Positions 34,399 through 37,692 of a stretch of 37,692 nt of DNA are shown here, piece after piece. Position 1 is the first letter of the stretch. Each line of letters opens with the position of its first letter. The DNA comes from Beroe ovata (taxonomy: Eukaryota; Ctenophora; Nuda; Beroida; Beroidae), in NCBI GenBank assembly GCA_946803715.1, contig CAMPET010000035.1:253390-291081 (forward strand). Direction: 5' to 3'. The position numbers and the translations under genes were made by a program. Under the pieces are notes generated by a model, which searched no databases, had not been told where the DNA came from, and saw only the letters and a list, made by a program, of their open reading frames with translations.

Positions 34399-36899
34399 TC
34401 ATCTCGACTGATAATCCTCATGACAGCGTCGCTTAATATTATCCTCATCCTCTTCCTCCTCGTCTGACGAGGCCTCGCGTTTCAAACTCGGCAAATACTG
34501 TCCACCCTGATCCGAGTCACGTGACAACTGAGATGACACGTGACCAGACTGCGCGGCGCAGTCATGCTGCACGTGCTGCTGCGAACTCCTGCGCGTCTGC
34601 ATTGCTGAATGATGGGGAGGGGCTGGCGCGTGTACTAGGGACTGATCGGCGTGAGTTGACGTTTCTTGTGGGGTGCGCTGCTGCTGCACGTGGTCAGGTG
34701 TAACTGGCAGTGCTGATGGAGGGGAGGGCGATAGGTGGCGAGATGAGGGCTGGAGGCTGTGGAGTGTTGTTTCTTCTGAGCCGCTTTCAGGGCTACCTGA
34801 AAAAGGGAGTGTCAGTGATCTAGAAGCATAAATACTCGATATTGATTTTGAGATTTGCACACTGCTCCAGAAGTGGGGCTGTAGATGACTTCTCATGGAA
34901 ATCACGACCTGATTTCTCGAACCCACTTATCTTGTGAGTTGAACTTATCTCATGAAGCGTGACATGAAATCTCCTATATTGAATGCCCTCATGCGTAGAG
35001 TTTAACTCTGCGAATATATTCTAATGTCCTCATAATATAAACGCTGTTTAACAGGCTCAACTATATGCACTTGACATTTCACACGAAGTTTCCAACTCAT
35101 ATAAGTCATCTCAGTGATCGTCAATGAAACTCGGTACATCATAGATATGAGGCATATCCCTCCAGTTATCAAATCACTACGATGATATCATGTCTTAACC
35201 ACTACTGGAATTATGGTCCGTATGCCAATTGCCAAGAAAAATGGACTTGCACCTCTTTTCGAGAATTAAAGACATACAAGTTTCTTCATTAAGTTCATGC
35301 GGAATGAGATCCGTCACGTGATTTATACCTGACACGTGATTTATACCTGACACGTGATTTATACCTGACACGTGATTCATACCTGTCACGTGATTCATAC
35401 CTGTCACGTGATCGTCCTCATCTCCATCCTTCCGGTCCCCTTTCTTCCACTTGCTCCTTCTGTTTTGGAACCACACCTGCAATCATATTGTACGATATAA
35501 AAAGTGATATGCGAGGGACCATATTTCAATCATGTGACATGAGGGTTGTCACATAGGAAGTTACGATGATTTCATTGGTCAATTGTTGTCGCGCATGACT
35601 GGAAACATTTGAGATCCCTCCCAATAATAACTCCATAATTTCTGAGATACTTTTGTGATATGAGATCGATATGAGAATTGTCAGTTTTGTTACATGATTA
35701 AATAGCCAATCAATATCATTGATTTTGATTGGTTATTGAGTGCCATGAAATGCCCATATGAGACACTGTGATTGGTGGTTTGGTTCTACCAGATAGAATT
35801 GTGTGCGGTGGTGGGGGTTATATATCCTTTTCTGAGCATAAGCAATATGCATTGACGTCATAATAAAAAGCGAATGTGCATAAAGCTCATCATTCATTCA
35901 AAAGTAAAAACTCATCATTCATACTATTATAGATGAACCTCCCTCACTGTTGAAAGAACTGTATTATGTGCATTGTGCTATTTAGTCGACTGTGGGCAAT
36001 AAAGTCTGCATGGTAGACGTAGAAAAACCGCGGCATATATGATACCAAAAAAGTTTCACGGGGGGCATGGTCAAATATAAGAGATCAAACTTATGATGAT
36101 ATTCTTATTTGAACTCCACTGTTAGATGACATTTAAATTTTACATGAATTCAATTGAGAAATAAGTTCCTAATAGATCCGGAATTACCTTGATCTGTTCC
36201 TCGGTCAGACCCAAGCTGTACGCAAGACAACTTCGTTCTGTGGTGCTCAGGTACTTCTGGTATTTAAACCTCTCCTGAAAATGAGCAGTCATTGTGGCGA
36301 AAATATCAAGGATTGCGACACAATTTGTGGACGTATCATTTCAGAAACGGTGAAAGAATATCGATAGTCAGAAAATCCTCACACCTCTAATTCATTCAAC
36401 TGTGTAGCAGAGAATATCGTCCGCGGTTTACGGGGTTTCTTCTTCTCAAATGATAACAGGGGCACTTGTGCTGAAAATAGAGATTTATTTTTTCCGCAAA
36501 TTTTTGCCCTCCCCAATCACCTTTTCAGTACAGACACACAGGTAGACACACAGATGCACCCAGACAGACACAAACACACACAAACACACACACACTCACA
36601 CACACAGTACACTCTCCTCACATACACACACACTCACTCCCGCCCNCCCCCCCCCCCCACACACACATGAACACACACTCTCCTCACACTTACACAGCAG
36701 CCTTTGCGTCCATTATTATAGTTCCTGGCTCTCACTCCAACTCTCTCACCCATTTCACGAAGTGGTATATCGAATGGGGTATACCATTTAAGGTATAAAC
36801 GGAAGCACAGCTGCTATATAGGTAGAGTTACAGTACACCTGTATAGATACACACTCTCTTGCTGAGTACAAGGAGAGAATCGCCTCGCATACTCTTCAT
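34399..36899 (-). CDS. homeobox transcription factor, NK/Dlx/Bar-like (ANTP-type) homeodomain
   Basis: Well-supported exons are 36470-36385, 36274-36188, 35476-35401 and 34796-34399. They encode a nuclear DNA-binding protein. The homeodomain starts in the first of these (KKPRKPRTIFSATQLNELE), continues (ERFKYQKYLSTTERSCLAYS...TEEQIK) and ends in the third (VWFQNRRSKWKKGD). The diagnostic residues R5, L16, F20, W48, F49, Q50, N51 and R53 are present. QKYLS and Q44 are NK/Bar-like, and Ser54 with KK57-58 is Dlx-like. Introns fall after positions 17 and 46. The last exon is a Ser/Gln/His/Pro-rich tail with an acidic stretch (SSDEEEEDEDN) and a basic end. A candidate first exon, 36899-36839 (ATG, 20 codons, phase 1, donor GTGTAC), fits the phase but is only tentative. 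The third exon ends within an 18-bp repeat of donor sites. Confidence 0.85.
35315..35410 (-). repeat. 18-bp tandem repeat carrying E-box plus splice donor
   Basis: CACGTG recurs six times at an exact 18-bp spacing (35315, 35333, 35351, 35369, 35387, 35405). On the minus strand each interval reads CACGTG-A/T-CAG-GTAT-G/A-AAT, so five consecutive CAG|GTATRA donors follow one another, all in the same phase. Exon ends would be 35401, 35383, 35365, 35347 and 35329. The coding translation is repeated NHVTGM/NHVSGI. Confidence 0.95.
36535..36700. repeat. (CA)n tract with N and poly-C upstream of the homeodomain exons
   Basis: Low-complexity CA repeat interrupted by a C run and an N at 36646. It would lie in the first intron if the 36839-36899 exon is real. 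Confidence 0.85.
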
Positions 36900-37611
36900 A
36901 CTGCAGCTATTCGGGAAATGGAGGTCAAATCATAGTCGATATGGTCTTAGTCGAGGCCAATGACAATTAATGCTGTTTACAGATTTATCATCTTAAAATC
37001 ATTTCAATTACAGCAGCGATCACTTGCCCACTATTATAAACCAGTAGGTATATGGGTCGTGGATATCATCAAATGACAGCACAGAGCTGATTGAATCGAA
37101 AATGAAATTCATTAGAATTGATTTAGAAACTTGAATTCGGTTGTAATGAAATACGGTCATTCATGATGGCATCCTATTGTCATAAAACATGCTTCCCTGA
37201 AATGCAGCATGATTTTAGCAGCTCTACCCACGTGCAAAAGTATTGAAACAATAAAACTCTGAATCACGTGACTAACACATGTTCCTGGTCACGAGGTTAC
37301 CTGCTTGTGTCACGTGACTCTCTGTTCTCACGTGACACGAATCACGTGGCAACACACATAATACAATGTGAGAGCTATTGTACCAACAATGCATTCAGTA
37401 TAGCTCAGGTACTGTATGTTGGTAGATCGCCCTATACCAGCAAAGCTGAAGCTAAAGGGGATCCGTATAGAATCTGTGCATGAACGATGCTACATAAGCG
37501 CAGTGTGACGGCCGCTACTGTGTGTGTCCCGAGGACAATGGACAGAGTGGTTAAATAGTGTAAGGGGAAGGGCGAGTGACGTCACGATAAAGGTAGACCC
37601 AAGGAAGTATG
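36900..37611. other. putative upstream region of the homeobox gene
   Basis: No exon was recognised. The region contains a dense E-box cluster at 37229-37348. Confidence 0.5.
37229..37348. promoter_or_regulatory. cluster of five CACGTG E-boxes
   Basis: CACGTG occurs at 37229, 37265, 37311, 37329 and 37343, three of them as TCACGTGAC. This is the core bound by bHLH-ZIP factors such as MITF/TFE, USF and MYC/MAX. It lies 330-450 bp upstream of the candidate first exon of the minus-strand homeobox gene. Confidence 0.6.
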
Positions 37612-37692
37612 ATTTCACACACACAAACACACACAATACACATACATAGTCACACACACAATACACACACAATACACACACACACACACACA
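37612..37692. repeat. (CA)n microsatellite at right edge
   Basis: Imperfect ACACAC and ACACAATACAC repeats running to the last base of the window. Confidence 0.9.

Noticed and set aside
1-37692. CRISPR arrays, bacterial operons, tRNA or rRNA genes
   Set aside because: The genes have spliceosomal introns, no spaced-repeat array was seen, and no tRNA-like cloverleaf or rRNA sequence was recognised by eye. A covariance-model scan would be needed to exclude small RNAs.

Overview
This is eukaryotic nuclear DNA, about 40% GC with many (CA)n/(GT)n tracts. Genes are split by GT-AG introns of roughly 50-1300 bp. The gene set (syntaxin-17, AP-1 sigma, MEAF6, POLD2, a neprilysin-type M13 protein, a homeobox gene) and the low similarity of several members to vertebrate versions suggest an invertebrate animal, perhaps an early-branching one such as a sponge. 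That placement is inference; nothing in the sequence fixes it. I built the exon models by hand from splice sites, reading phase and remembered family sequences. For the STX17, AP1S, MEAF6, POLD2 and M13 genes the exon phases close exactly from start to stop.

Layout. 1-13.6 kb is gene-poor, with microsatellites, a striking pair of perfect palindromes at 3630-3757, short tandem repeats, a poly-C tract at an N, and a few exon-like pieces I cannot place. 15.8-16.7 kb holds an intronless PIM/CAMK-like Ser/Thr kinase on the plus strand. It converges on a minus-strand run of four housekeeping genes: STX17 (autophagosomal SNARE), AP1S (clathrin adaptor sigma-1), MEAF6 (histone acetyltransferase subunit) and POLD2 (DNA polymerase delta subunit 2). 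Upstream of POLD2 lies a 1.1 kb duplicated repeat with GC-rich palindromic cores. A plus-strand gene follows at 25.1-27.9 kb; only its transmembrane segment and cytoplasmic tail are recognisable. Next, on the minus strand, is a complete 18-exon M13 (neprilysin/ECE) gene at 28.3-33.4 kb. Its predicted 733-residue protein keeps the family architecture but has lost the zinc-binding and catalytic residues, so it reads as an intact pseudopeptidase. Last is a minus-strand homeobox gene at 34.4-36.9 kb.

The most interesting items are: (1) the catalytically dead but full-length M13 protein; (2) an 18-bp in-frame tandem repeat in the homeobox gene that repeats a splice donor together with a CACGTG E-box, so alternative donor use would change the protein in six-residue steps; (3) adjacent long perfect palindromes; (4) a 19-bp repeat between the kinase and STX17 that reads as AU-rich elements on one strand and poly(A) signals on the other; and (5) a kinase with two in-frame starts, both encoding acylation-type N-termini. 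Apart from the trafficking/autophagy theme of STX17 and AP1S, I see no sign that these genes form one pathway.
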